Assembly: GCA_014529385.2 (NCBI GenBank)
Contig: CM043964.1
Span: 1,464,997-1,528,996, forward strand
Direction: 5' to 3'
DNA: 64,000 bases
Source: Adiantum capillus-veneris
Taxonomy: Eukaryota > Streptophyta > Polypodiopsida > Polypodiales > Pteridaceae
The stretch's first letter is position 1. Every line of letters starts with the position of its first letter. Under the pieces are notes generated by a model. It was not told the DNA's origin, did no database searches, and worked only from the letters and a program-made list of their open reading frames with translations. The position numbers and the translations under genes are program-made. Shown here one piece after another: positions 1 to 11,467 of this stretch.

Positions 1-14
1 CCAATGTAGCTGAA

Positions 15-662
15 TCAAACTCGTCCACTGGTGTCTGGTTCACATCCTTGTAAGTATGGTCTTTTAGGTATATTTTGGTTGTAGTCTCCCCCCCGTCTGA
101 GGTATATGTGGTCATAACCCCAATCCTGAACCATCTTTAATTGTCTCATGAATGGTCTTCCCAAGATGATCTCGTAATTGTTCTTTTTGTCGAAATCAAC
201 TATTGCAAATGTATGCTCATACTCGATTCCGCAAGAGGTGACAATTACTTTTTCTAAAAGTCCTAGAGGCTTTTCCATCAACCCATTTGCTAGTTGCAAT
301 TTCATTCTGATAGCTCTCAAAGCCGGTTTTCCCCAATTTTTCCAAATTTCTTTGGTGGCGATAGTGACTCCTGCTCCACTGTCAAGAATAGCTTTGGATA
401 CTACTCCCTGGAATTCTACTTGTAGTGTGGTATTTCCATCTTCTCCCTCGCAATATTCTCCAAACTTGTTTAAAGGTACTGGCCTAATGTTTAGTTGAGG
501 CTTTCCCAGTTCTCTGATTCCTTCTTGAAGCTTCGAGGTAGGGTCTTTTACTCCAAAATTTTGTAAGAATTTGTCTACGGTGGTCCACATGTTTGGTGGT
601 AACCTCAAGAGTTCGGCTAACGTGATTGTGCATGCCACAGGTGTGGACAATAACTCAATCAA
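15..662 (-). pseudogene. Gypsy-A aspartic protease region (gag-pol fragment)
   Basis: Open stretch of 215 codons from a Ty3/gypsy polyprotein. An aspartic protease active site DSGAG is followed about 60 residues later by the flap-end motif ILGRP and the phrase QDWGYDHIY, the usual protease-end signature of plant gypsy elements. In the element this enzyme would cut the Gag-Pol polyprotein inside the particle. The same segment with strong protein similarity recurs in Gypsy-B at 30230-30900, so both are copies of one family. The upstream gag lies at 860-4327 on the same strand; reverse transcriptase should lie beyond the left edge of the window. The start shown is simply the first Met after a break, not a real initiation site. 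Confidence 0.85.
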
Positions 663-859
663 CCCTCATGAATCCATTACTCTGTTAGGAGAAAGTCTTT
701 GGGATGGGATTGCTCTCACCTCAGATTTAGCTTCATACTCCCCTAGGTAAGAGGGTAAAGTTTTTAGCGAGTCTTGTTGGCTGTGCCCCAGACTAATTGA
801 ACCCTGATCCCCACCTTGTAGTGCATATCAAAGTTCATTTGTGATACTGCCTCAAAATC

Positions 860-3800
860 TTAAATGGGGGGTAAGATCTCATTTTTCTCCTTTCTAGTGC
901 TATTTATTTGGTGGTTCACCCTGTTAGCTTCATTTGCTTCCCGGATTTGCTTCCACGGGTCATCTAGACTATTACAATCCTTACCCATTTCTACCAATGT
1001 TTTAGGCTGGAAACCATCAATTGTCTCATCTGTTGTATTTGGCACTATGATAGGTTCTCTTCTAGAATCAAAGGCAGTCGTGAGTCTCTCCTTTGTGTCT
1101 ACTTGTTTCTCTAGAGCTGGTTTGATAGGGGTTGGAGCTGGTACCTCGTGCCAACTTGCAGGTCTACCAAACGGATTTTCTATCAAGGATTGGATAAGTC
1201 ATTTCCAACCTCTGTTTTTCTATTTCTGCATATGGATAAGTCATCCATCTTTGCTCTTGGTTCTGGTTGTTCTTGAGTCTGGCTTCGTATGATTTTAAAA
1301 GTGCGTCTAGCTGCTCATTTACTTTTTCTACCAGCACTGATCCTCCCGATCCTGCGCTTTTGGGTTCTACCATTTCCTTGGCTCCTTTGGTTGTAGCAGC
1401 GTGTGAACTTAAACTAGTTAGATCTTCTAACCGTGCCAATCTATCCTTTGTGTGTTTTAACTCCTCGGATAGAGCTGTTTTCTCTCATTCTCTCATGGAT
1501 TTCATATGCGCCTTTCTAGCTTTCCAAGTGCTTCTCTGATTTTTCATTTCTGCACTTGGGGCATTGGTCTTTGGATCTTCAATTATGGGTTCGTTTGTCA
1601 TTCTTTGAGCTTGTGCTCATGTCACTGCCTGAATAGGTATTACTGTCTCGTTTTCTGACCCCCACTGGAAGGCACTGCTTCTAGCATGTTCAAAGTAGTT
1701 TTTTCTCCTTTGCTCGAGTTCTTAGGGCAATCAAGAATCAAGTGAGTAATTCCACACTCAGTGCAATACGCATTGACTCTAATGGTTTCATCGTGAGGAC
1801 AATCCCTTAGCCAATGATCTCCGCCACACTTGTAGCAGGGTCCCTAAGGCTATTGAGGTGCTCCTTGAGCTCCTCTTTGGTAGTACGCATGTCTCTGCCC
1901 GCCCATGCCTCCGTTGGCTATGAACAACAGTGTTCGTTCATCCAAGCTGTATCTTCCTTCTCTTGATGCCTGTGCAGTTGTTGGTGGTCCTGTACTTCCA
2001 ATCATGCTCCAAGGTTCTGGTGTTGTGGGTTCTTCCGATGAATAATAGGCAGGATTTGCTGCATATCCATTGGAATCTTTGTAATATGCATGCATAGGTA
2101 CCAAATCCTTCTCTACTGGTAGGTTTACCATTGGTGTGTATCTTATGCCGATCGATCGTAATCTTGGTAGGAGTGGTTGTTGCCCCAATATTGGTTGTGG
2201 TCTTTCAACACCTATAGTTCCTGGTAGGTTATCTGCTTGATACCTAGGCATTGGTGGAAGTTGAGGAGATGCTACCTGAGCTTGGGGAGCATAAGGTTTC
2301 TCTCACATATCCCTTGTTATAATAACATTCCTCCGTCACATGGTTTGTCCATTTTTGTTCAATTGCACACCACTTCGGCTGCTTAGCCTGAGGCTTGGCA
2401 TACATTTTTTTTTTTTTTTAGCACTTCCTCCAAAAGCTTCTCCTGGCTTACAACTACTTCTCCTTTCGGTGTTGTCTTAGCGGACTTTCTTCCACTTTGT
2501 TGTGAGGATGAATCGTCATCCAGATCCTTGAATTAACCCTCCTTGTAGACCGCACAATTGTCTACAAGGTAAAGAGCCTCCTTAGTTAACTCATTTAACG
2601 TTGTGCTCCTCTTCATATGTAAGTCCTTCTGGAGATCTGTGTTCCTTAGTCCTTGAATAAATATAAGCATAAGTCTGGACTGAGTTGGCAGTCCTTCCAC
2701 AGGGCAGAACTTCACATATCTTTTTAGTCGTAGGGCTGCCTTTCGCAAATATTTCCCTTCTTTCTGTTTGAATTTATGGATTTGTGAGACTGTATTATGA
2801 GCTATCCCCCTCTGTGAGAATTCCTTAATAAACTTGTCAAAAACCTCCTCCATAGACTCAAAATCTCTACGCTCCACAGAGTCAAACCAAGTAGAGACAT
2901 CCTCGTCCAGGGTAAGTCCAAGCCCTGCAAATTGAGTAGGGAAGTCCAAAAATTCTTCAGCTCTAATTACACGCACAAAGGCTGCTACATGATCCCTAGG
3001 ATCTCTGTTTCCCGTGTATTTATTGTTTACCCATTTTTGCACCTGAGAAGGTCGGATGGTCTACAAATCTCATCATTGGTTCTCCTTGTCCTACTCGATA
3101 TACCTCCTCTGACCTTCGGTAGTTGGAGGTTTCCTTTCCCAGAGGTGCTCCTAAGCCATAATTTTTGACAGTTCTTGCAAGAGGTGGTTCATCTCTTTGA
3201 ACTCTTTCTATGGGTTGTCTTCCGGGCTCTGACGACTCTTGAGTTTTTGGTTTACTCTCACCTTGATACTGTGAATAGAGTGGTGGTTCTTGTAAATCTC
3301 TTAGCCCTCAAGTGACTGGATAACCATCTCTATTTTTTTCTTGTTCTAATGTCGCACTTTGTTGAAACCATGCCTGCAATGATGGTTGAGTTGCTTGATG
3401 GTTCTGGTAGTTGAACGTCTGTTGTCGGTTAGAATGTGATGTTGTCTCGTACTCCTCTGAAAATGGGTTTGTTGACTTGCTAGGGGTATAGGTGGACCTT
3501 GGTACTTTTTCGGGGGCATATGTTGATGTTTCTGGAACTGTTGCCTTTTCTATCTCCTCTAGGAGAATTCGTTTATATTCTCGCCCGTACCTGTCAACAA
3601 AAATGATATCCTTCCCCATTGGAATTTTATAAGAGAACAAGTAAAGAACCTTGTCTTTGCTTAATTCATTTGGGTAGGGTTCTTTGCATCAAAATTAAGA
3701 GTCTACTCTCTCGCTCTCATGCTTGTAAATTCCCACATTCTCACTATAGGTAGATGCCCTGGTTGTTTTTTTATCATACATAAAAAGAGCTCCAGGTCGA

Positions 3801-4327
3801 TCAATTTTTGGAGGCGGCTCTTGAGCCTCTGAGACCATTTTTCCTTTTGCCACATTATCTCCATATGTGCTGTAATTCTCAGGGTTACTAACTATCAGAT
3901 AGTGGTTCCTCTTTTCGTCTCGGAATCTATCTCCATCATCATAGACTCGAATTATCTCTAGTCTCTGAGAAGGTCTTTCCTCTATACAAATACACTTGCG
4001 TCCCCGATAGTCAGAATAAACTAGGCCCCCCCTAGAGTTTGTTCCTTCTAAGAAGATTATAATGAACTTGGCATTGTTCAAATGGTTTTGGGAGGTACTT
4101 CCTCCTAGCATTGGTCCTTCACCGGAGAAACCTCCTGGCTGTTGACTACACATCATGAAGAAGGACTTATCTGATGAAGTGTCAGTATCACTACCTTCCT
4201 CAATGATTGGGGCTAATGCATCTACCCTTGCCTCGGTTACACTTTCTTCAGTGAATACTAAGCTACCCTGATCACCTGCCACTTTTTGGTCTCTTGGAAT
4301 GTGTCTTCCTGATCTTAAATTCATCAA
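860..4327 (-). pseudogene. Gypsy-A gag, broken by many stops and shifts
   Basis: Gag region of the Gypsy-A element, read from a start near 4321 (MNLRSGR, after a short Met run) leftwards. It survives as open pieces at 3695-4327, 3308-3640, 2533-3042, 1850-2251, 1164-1439 and 860-1186, separated by in-frame stops and small indels. Recognisable parts are the acidic N-terminal region, the retrotransposon-gag helical domain (KWVNNKYTGNRDP to the IQGLRN segment, 2533-3042), and a zinc-knuckle stretch near 1740-1850. Gypsy-B gag (31152-34550) matches it piece by piece, which is how the breaks were recognised. It would have formed the virus-like particle; this copy cannot. Confidence 0.85.
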
Positions 4328-4734
4328 ACTTAGCCATGCAATTTATCACAATTCCAACCACTCACCTGGCAAGGTATCAGTTTCCACTCAACTTCTTGCC
4401 TTGCTACTGAATATACCTATGCACAAGCATTTAATTTCGGCAATCGAATCAAAGCATTTAACCACTAGAGGTGGTCTTAGTAATGATTGGTATAACTGGT
4501 GGATTAACCTCAACCATTACTGTACCCTATACACTTTAGATGTTCTTGATTAGGTCGGCCAATCTGGAACTGTACACCACCCAAGTGTTTATGAGTATAG
4601 AGGTAAAGTCTTAATTCTGTCAAAAGGGTCAGACAAAGTCCAATTTCACTTCTGGAAGAAGTTTTGGAATCCTTAAGTCAATTAGAACCTCCTGGTAGGT
4701 CCACTGTTTAATTTTGTCCAAGAAATGACCCAGT

Positions 4735-4758
4735 AGACATCCTACGCGTAGGATGTCT
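4735..4758. repeat. 24-bp perfect palindrome in Gypsy-A leader
   Basis: Perfect 24-bp inverted repeat without spacer; its central 18 bases are CATCCTACGCGTAGGATG and it continues three bases on each side. It is the best-preserved of three copies in the leader. As RNA it could form a hairpin or an intermolecular duplex; as DNA it could bind a dimeric protein. Which applies is unknown. Confidence 0.9.
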
Positions 4759-5018
4759 TTTTTGCTCTGTTTAAGCAAAATTTTCAATGTGGCTTTCCCT
4801 TGATGTGCTGAGCTCACTAGTGTGTTTACTTTTTGGTTTGGGCAACTATAGGTTGGCCAGCTGATGAGAATTCTGTTTCAGAATCCTAATATTACTTCTG
4901 ATGATTTCACTAGTCCAATTAGCTCCAAATTGGACCAAACTTGACTAGGAGGTTTGTCTAAGGCTATATGATAGCTTGGTATGTCTCAAATAAGAATTTG
5001 GATTTTTCTTCATGCATT

Positions 5019-5042
5019 AGACATACTACGTGTAGGATGTCT
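5019..5042. repeat. Imperfect copy of the leader palindrome
   Basis: Same 24-bp register as the palindrome at 4735, reading GACATACTACG then TGTAGGATGTC, with two mismatched pairs. It lies 284 bp from the first copy. Confidence 0.8.
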
Positions 5043-5458
5043 TCTGCAACAGAATTTGACCAAACTTAGCCCACAGCCTTTCCTTGGTTTGCTAAGCTCA
5101 CTGGTGTGTTTATATTTGTGTTTGAATGTCAAAAGACCCCAAATTTAGCTATTCTAGCCTTTTTCAGTAAAAAATGCTAAAGTCTGCTAAACCCCAATTT
5201 CCTCACCCAATTGAGATGAAACCTTTCTCATGCACTCAATAAATCATGTAGATCATGCTCATGAAGACATCCATGGTTTTAGTCTTAAAATAATGCCTTG
5301 GCACAATTTGGATAGGATGTTTGGCAATTCCTATCTTTTGGCCACAATCTATCAAGATATGGTCAATCTTCCACTTTCCAGGTGAAATTAGGGTAAAATC
5401 TACCTTCTTAACACTCTGGCCAACTCAGATTCTCCAAATTCCTGCCAGATCACCCTGT

Positions 5459-5482
5459 AGACATACTACGCATAGGATGTCT
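5459..5482. repeat. Imperfect copy of the leader palindrome
   Basis: Third copy, GACATACTACG then CATAGGATGTC, 440 bp from the second and about 490 bp from the primer-binding site. The outer GACAT/ATGTC arms are kept. Confidence 0.8.
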
Positions 5483-5970
5483 ACTGGCTTAAATTTTAAT
5501 TTTTCTCTGTTAGTGGGCTTCCCTATGCTCAGCAGCTCTCTTAGAAATACTCACAGAAACTTTTGGACTTCAATTCAGCTTCTAAAAAAAAATTACCGTC
5601 TTTTACAGCTCTTTGATGAGCCTAACAACAAATATAGCATGCATGAAGTGCTCCAGATCATAAATCATGATGTCCTACTTACCCTACTTCTACTCATCAT
5701 GTGAGATGGTGATTTTGATGTCTCCATTGCTTCCTGGTCTCCCCGGACTCTCAAGCTATCCTTTCACCACCTCTACCACTCCAACTCCTACTCTCCTACC
5801 TAATACTACCTAAGTCGAAGGATCTAGGCCAGACACTTGCTCCCTAGACTCCTCGTAAGACCTAGAGAGTCCCTCACCCTCTGATCCTATCTAAATGTAA
5901 AATAAGACTCTGGCAAGCCAGAGAATCCCTATCCTCAAGGACTAGTCTCAGTCACCTACCTAGGGTTTTT

Positions 5971-5989
5971 GTCCCCGGCAGCGGTGCCA
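5971..5989 (-). other. Gypsy-A primer-binding site (tRNA-Asp type)
   Basis: On the minus strand this reads TGGCACCGCTGCCGGGGAC. It differs at two positions from the complement of the plant tRNA-Asp 3' end (TGGCGCCGTTGCCGGGGA), the usual primer of Athila/Tat-like plant gypsy elements. It begins one base after the LTR end (CA at 5991-5992), as expected for the start of minus-strand DNA synthesis. Confidence 0.8.
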
Positions 5990-5990
5990 A

Positions 5991-7010
5991 TGTTGGCGGA
6001 TACGCCGCGATGGACGTCAACACAACGAGAACTCACCTAACAAGATTTGTCAGCTAAGGACGAATCTCGACCCGTAGGCGCATGGAAGCAAGCATAGGGT
6101 GTCAATCTACACTCGACTGACTATTGACTACTTCCTATAGAGGTATCTACCCAATGTCTAAGTTACAACCTTCAACAGTACACATGACGAGATTTCCTTT
6201 AACGCTTCCAAGAGCCAAATACCCATCAGACTTTCTCAAAACGCGACGAAACTTGAGAAAAATCCTATTAACACCAATAGGCCGCTCTCCCTAAGGTTCG
6301 AGACCCAAAAACACCCGGTACAAAATCACGTAGGATGTTTGACATGTTTTTTGCAGGTCGACTAAGGTGCCTAATGTGTAGCTCTACTCATTGCGAATGC
6401 GTGGATATGCTGAAATGCAAAAATAAACACCATATGATCACCGAATCACAAGAAATAGCTCGCGGGTCAATCTCGCAAATCCGGGTCGTACACGTGCAAT
6501 GTAAGTGTTGGTGTGTATCTCTCTTTGGGGGCAACACGCTGCACTTCTCCGCACTCAATTCCGACCACCAGTGTGCGCGTAACGTCAAGAGAAACTCTTA
6601 CTCTCTCTCGTACACAAAATACGCTCTTCACACACTTGATAAAAATCAAAAGAGGGTTTTTTCATTAAGGTCAAAATTTGGTATAAATACCTTCCAATTA
6701 CAATATCTCAAGTTCCAAAGTAAAATCTTATAGAGTCTAATGGCAAAAATAATATACAAAATTGGAAACTTCTGCAAGCCCCAAGTGTTTACAAATGAAA
6801 TTACAGGTTTTTTTCTTAATCATGGAATGACTACATAGGATTTATTTCTTTCCGTACTCTGCCAGTCTTTAGTTGAGTGTAGCTGCCAGTCTTCTGCTAA
6901 CAGTCCTACTAGGCCATGAAATCTATGTTAGACTCAAGAATTTCCCCAATCGGATTCCTGTAGCTCATTGTGCAAGAATTTTCCAAAAGTAGGCATGGCC
7001 GTCTAATTTA
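5991..7010 (-). mobile_element. Gypsy-A 5' LTR (outer edge uncertain)
   Basis: Minus-strand LTR ending in CA next to the primer site. It has a TATA-like GTATTTATAC at 6681-6690 and is homologous over about 700 bp to a plus-strand relative at 47270-47955 (shared segments around the TATA box, the GAGTGCGGAGAAGTGCAGCG block, and CCTTAGGGAGAGCGGCCTAT). It carries CACGTAGGATG at 6327-6337, a half-site of the leader palindromes. The 5' edge could not be fixed: homology fades beyond about 6820, and no matching 3' LTR lies in the window. Confidence 0.7.
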
Positions 7011-8236
7011 GGCTTCCTGCTTCCATCTTCCGATCTTATTGAAATTTTTTGTGCTTGTTCGCCTTGTCTTTGTGATCACCACCGTGTCTTTTGTTTTTCC
7101 ATTTGAGCTCGTTTGGTATTTATTATTAATTTTTGACTTGATTATTAAAAAATCAAAGAAAATAACAAAATGCGCTAAAAAAGCAAAGTGAAAATCCAAT
7201 CATTATGAAAATCTATTGAAAAACACAGCTTTCTTGTTTTTTCTTGGATTTCTGCATTTTTAAGTCTCCTTATCGAGAAAAATGATCAAAATTAACCAAA
7301 AAGGACTATTTTTTGATAGTATATATACTATTTATACTCATGGGGAAGATATTATCAGTGAATTTTCCCTTGATGATGAATTATAAGGGCATTATTAGGT
7401 AAAAATTTCACACGTTAACATCGAACTTTTTGCTCCCTCTTCAAACATTGCCCTTAATTACTTAGTGCCCTTCCACCCCTCCTAGATGGCGTACTCCGAG
7501 ACGACTGTGTGTATGGGGTGAACAATCGTGTCTTATGCATAGCCATGGTTGGCTCTACCATGCTTTGAAGATCAATTCAATTCAAACCAATATGCTGTGC
7601 AAGAGCTGGGTCTTGAGTAATTAACTCAAGGGTTTCTGATGTCGAGGCTTTCTAATGCTGTCTTCCAAAGAGAAAATCTTGTAGCTTGTGTGCTTGCACT
7701 TTGATTGTACCATCAGAATGCGTCAGCACACTGATTGTCTGAGCTGTTGGTAGCACTTTTGACTATTGTCAAGCTTTTTCTCTCCATTGGTAGGTTAGTG
7801 TGCTTGGTTGGGAATGGCGTGGTGGAGTCTTTTGAGACTTAACTCTCCCTTGCTTGATTGGTTTTACTATCTGTGGAGAAGATATGTGCTCCTTTGTATG
7901 CCAAATCCATTTCAAGCTAAGTTCCTTGCTTGAAGAAGCTCATCTTTGTGTTTTGACCCTTGGAACCTTCTTGGGTTTTGTCGGTGATGTTTTGCGCACC
8001 CAAATTTGAATCGGCTTATCCTTAAGCTGTGCTTTTGGTACCCAAATTTGCTTGACTCCTTGCATGCTACTTGTAGCATTTTCTTGTCGAGAAGATGGAG
8101 AAGATTGGTTGATTCATGGTTTGTTCTACTGATTACTCCCTTTCCATTCCTCCTTGCTTGGTGCAATTGGAACAATGAGATGCCCGCCTTCAGGTGATAG
8201 CTTGAGCTGATTTGTATCCCAATCTAGTACTACCTT
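7011..8236. other. No gene recognised; possibly decayed retroelement
   Basis: AT-rich sequence without a supported gene. Around 7910-8190 the minus strand has short coding-like phrases in shifting frames, including one reading IWVPK that recalls gag-pol linkers of Copia elements. The match is too short to call. Confidence 0.3.
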
Positions 8237-8390
8237 CACTACAAGAGGTACTTCACATTAGCGATGCTCGCAGTACGACGCTTAAAAGTGGAAATTTATG
8301 GCATCGCGTGACGGGTGTCACTAGTTTATTTGTACCATAGCGACGCTCGCTCATAGCGACGCCCATAGAGATGCCGACAGGGATAAAAAA
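8237..8390 (+). mobile_element. CACTA transposon terminus with subterminal repeats
   Basis: Starts CACTACAAGAGG, the classic terminal sequence of plant CACTA (En/Spm) DNA transposons, followed by repeated subterminal boxes TAGCGATGC, TAGCGACGC and TAGCGACGC. In this superfamily such boxes are binding sites for the element's second protein. The 3 bp before it, CTT, would be the target duplication. The matching opposite terminus was not found. A transposase relic of the right type follows on the same strand at 9395. Confidence 0.65.
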
Positions 8391-8437
8391 TAAATCGAGA
8401 GTGCTCGAAAACTCAGATCTGAGTTTTCGGCGCTCAA

Positions 8438-8481
8438 ACAAGCAAAGAGGTAACCCGCGCTCTCCCTTTGTCTCTCTTTCT

Positions 8482-8513
<32 letters not shown>

Positions 8514-8578
8514 AGGAGAGGAAGGAGAGCTAGGTATTCTCCTTCCCTCTCCTCTCTCTCATCTTCCCTTCCCCTCTT

Positions 8579-8615
<37 letters not shown>

Positions 8616-8655
8616 TTGTGTTTTTGAGAGAGAGAGAGAGAGAAGAGAGGACAAG
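8438..8655. repeat. Microsatellite-rich stretch: (CA)n, (CT)n, (GA)n, (GAA)n
   Basis: Runs of CA (8485-8513), CT, CA again and GA/GAAGAA follow one another. Reading frames through it (Thr/His- or Ser/Leu-rich) are artefacts of the repeats. Confidence 0.85.
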
Positions 8656-9137
8656 AAGAAGAAGAAGAAGAGAGTTTTAACACCGTAGGAAACTATCCCA
8701 AGAGACCTTAAAGATCTAGCCAACAAGGAGTTGAACTCAAGACGTGTTATTCAAGAGGGATATGGCATAACCAATCTACCACACTTGGGTGATAGAAAGG
8801 TTATATCATTTTCCTCTTTTTATTGGCACACACGCACACCCACACACACACACGCCCGAGAAGAAGAGAGTTTTAACGTCGTAGGAAACTATCCCAAGAG
8901 ACCTTAAAGATCTAGCCGACGAGGAGTTAAACTCAAGACCTGTTATTCAAGAGGGAAATGGCATAACCAATCTACCACAGTTGGGTGATAGAAAGGTTAT
9001 ACCATTTTCCTCTTTTTATTGGCGCCCACACACACACACACATGAGATAAGAAGAGAGTTTTAACATCGTAGGAAACTAACTGAAGAGACCTTAAAGATC
9101 TAGCCTGCGAGGAGTTGAACTCAAGACCTATTGAACA
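8656..9137 (-). mobile_element. Tandem array of three tRNA-derived SINE copies
   Basis: Three direct copies (about 8656-8858, 8862-9044 and a truncated one 9048-9137) separated by CA-rich tracts. Read on the minus strand, each full copy has a tRNA-like head: an A-box-like TGGTAGATTGGTTATGCC followed about 25-30 bases later by a B-box-like GGTCTTGAGTTCAACTCC, the layout of an internal RNA polymerase III promoter. The tail reads into GAAACTATCC-complement sequence and ends in purine/pyrimidine repeats. This makes a tRNA-derived SINE the best explanation. No anticodon arm can be folded with confidence, so it is not a functional tRNA gene. Confidence 0.55.
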
Positions 9138-9394
9138 AAGAGAAAGAGAGAGAGAATAAAAAACCAAAGAGAGAGAGAGAGAGGGGGAGAAGACAAAAGA
9201 GAGAGTAAGGGGAGAAAACAAAGAGAGAAAGAGATTATGTTTAAAATTTCAATTAGATTAGGTTAGATTACATTTAGATTTATGTTTATGTTGAGTTTAA
9301 GATTATGTTAGATTTAGATTTAGATTTAGGTTAGTTGTTGACTCTCTCTATGGTACGAGTTACCATATTGGCCCCGACTAGTGATCAATCACTT
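9138..9394. other. Purine-rich and TTAGATT-rich spacer
   Basis: GA-rich sequence to about 9235, then degenerate TTAGATT/TTTAGA repeats to about 9340. No gene seen. Confidence 0.6.
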
Positions 9395-9860
9395 GCTCGA
9401 TCCAATGCACATATTCAAGAATGTGGGTAATCTGCTATGGGACCATTTGACCGGTAAGAAAGATACTTTGGGAGCTAGGTTGACCTTAGAAATGTGGATC
9501 GCATGGAGCAATATTGGCCGCAAACAGCATCCGATGGATCGATAAAACTCCCTAAAGCGCCATGGATTTTCACACTAGCCCAAGAACGCAAAGTAAAAGA
9601 GACCATTCGATCTGTGCGGACCCCCACTGGCGTAATGCACTCGCTCTGAACGTGTTTTACTAAAGAAGGAAAGCTTACCGGTTTGAAGTCAAACGACTAG
9701 CATAAAATGTGTCACGTATGTTCATAGTGGAATATATCATAGTGGGTTTTGTGTAGCAAATTCGTGTGTGGACTTTAATATCATTGCTGTACGTGTTTTG
9801 CAGTTTATTTTACCGGTGGACATTGAGGGATGTTTATCTCTTGACGTCCGTAACACAATC
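9395..9860 (+). pseudogene. CACTA transposase (TNP2/TNPD-type) fragment
   Basis: In shifting frames this stretch encodes phrases in the order found in plant CACTA transposases, between the Transposase_21 domain and the DUF4218 domain. They are LDPMHIFKNVGNLLWDHLTG, then after a stop and shift APWIFTLAQERK and RTPTGVMHSL, then GKLTGLKSND, then LQFILPVDIEG and VRNTIY. Family members have PMHIEKNV, P(S)GY, GLKSHDCHVLMQ and LLPVALR at these places (known from the family, recalled and not searched). Stops and frameshifts make it a dead relic. It lies on the same strand as the CACTA terminus at 8237 and stops at 9860, where a second CACTA-like end begins. Confidence 0.65.
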
Positions 9861-9862
9861 TA

Positions 9863-10190
9863 CACTACAACATAACATCAAGATATCGATGCAGTATATA
9901 TCGACAGCCATACCTTTCCACGCGGTTATCGACGTACTTGCATCCCGTCAATATATGCGTCGGAATATCCGTCGATATGCGCGTGGAAATACGCGTGGCA
10001 AGGCATACTTTTCCACACGTATATCGACGGATATTACCACGAGTATATCGATGTAGATTTCGACACAAAAAATTGGGGGAAAAAAAGGGAAATCCGTGCG
10101 CAGGCGGCCATTTTCGCCTGCGACGCGCTCAAATCTCTTGGCCGAAACCTGCTGCGCAGGTATTATGAAACTCTCCCCCCCCCCCAACCC
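9863..10190 (+). mobile_element. Second CACTA-like terminus with TATCGA boxes
   Basis: Begins CACTACAACATAAC right where the TNP2 homology ends. At least six TATCGA/TCGATA boxes lie within the next 200 bp, several extended to TATCGACG. Dense subterminal boxes after CACTACAA are typical of CACTA ends; the box differs from that of the 8237 terminus, so this would be another family. The other end was not found and the call rests on these two features. Confidence 0.5.
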
Positions 10191-10231
10191 CTCTCTCTCT
10201 CTACATCGTGTGTGTGTGTGTGTAGGAAAGT

Positions 10232-10311
<80 letters not shown>

Positions 10312-10440
10312 GAGAAATGTGTGTGTGTGTGTAGAAAATCAAAGAGAGAAAGAGAGAGAAATGTGTGTGTGTGTGTAAATAAGAAACTAAAAAGCTAGAG
10401 AGAGAGAGAGAGAGAGAATGTATGCGTAGGAAATTAAAAT
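10191..10440. repeat. (GT)n and long (GA)n microsatellites
   Basis: A (GT) tract, then (GA) repeats of about 75 bp uninterrupted (10227-10303), then mixed GA and GT blocks up to 10440. No gene. Confidence 0.9.
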
Positions 10441-10502
10441 TAAAAAAACAGAAATTAAAGAGAGAAATGAAAATGAAATGAAATGAAATGTTATATTAAC
10501 GT

Positions 10503-11435
10503 TGTCAAGAGTTTTTTGGAGCAAGGGATTGCGCATATGAACATACCCATGCATGGTGCATAAAATAAAGAATTGCCCATTTTCCAGAGCCAGGTGGTTA
10601 CGTGGGGCCCACATGTGTACAGGTAGGACAGGGTGTACATAGCGCATCGATTTTTACTATTACCAGTACCAGTGTGTTTTTTCTATAATAATGATGAGTT
10701 GGTAGCGCGTAAAACTTCTCGAGGAAGCTATCCGCGGGCTGACGACATGAGGTAAGCAGATGAGTCAAATGGCATCTAGTGGCGTCAGGAGGGCGAACGG
10801 GGTCAATATTTGCACGTGGATTAGTACGGATACAACGTGATGTTTTGTGATAATTATGCAGAAAGGTCATCATGAGGACTACCTTTTGGGGCCACTTCAC
10901 GTGGTGGCGGGATGCATTATTGGAAAAAGTTGAGTGCCAGTTGTGCGGATGATGCAAAAAGGTGACAACTATGCACTACGAGGTCAGCTTTTGGCCTGTT
11001 CGGGGTCCGTTTGAGGTCAGCTAAAAGGCCAAGGGTGCCCAACTAATAAAGCTAAGTGTGGGAACTCAAATAATAGAGAGAAGACCAGAAAAAATGTGGA
11101 GAAGAGAGGAGGAACAACCGCAGGTGTGTTTTTGGGGTTTTTGGAGTCTGTTTTGGCCATAAACTGCTCATCCGAAGTCGGACTTGAGCACTTTGACATT
11201 GTAGACTAGGGTTTTGGGTCATTCTGGACGCGATGGCGCTGTCCATTTTTCCAAATTCCCCACCATTTTTTTGCTGTTTTGGCTGTGTAAGTTTCTCCTA
11301 TGAGCGTAGCTTTTGCTTCAATTTGTGATTGTATCTGGCAAGTTTTACCCATACTATGTGAGCTATTTTCCCCATTGGTGTTGGCCCAATCTCATTTGTA
11401 TCTAAACATCAGAAACTCTCCTCTTTTGAACTGAG

Positions 11436-11467
<32 letters not shown>

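Larger units (their letters stand above)
4328..5970 (-). other. Gypsy-A untranslated leader between primer site and gag
   Basis: A 1.6-kb stretch with no convincing reading frame between the primer-binding site and gag. It contains diverged direct repeats: similar phrases (GCTGAGCTCACTAGTGTG-like) recur near 4808 and 5090, and each repeat holds a palindrome (4735, 5019, 5459). The same plan is seen in the leader of Gypsy-D on the other side of the window, so the repeats look like a feature of this retrotransposon group and not chance sequence. Confidence 0.7.

Noticed and set aside
178-498. Plus-strand frames opposite Gypsy-A and Gypsy-B coding (also 864-1292, 30344-30685)
   Set aside because: They are antisense shadows of the protease and gag frames, recurring in both copies only because the sense strand is homologous.
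8862-9044. A functional tRNA gene on the minus strand
   Set aside because: A- and B-box-like sequences are present, but no complete cloverleaf or anticodon arm could be made; a tRNA-derived SINE fits better.
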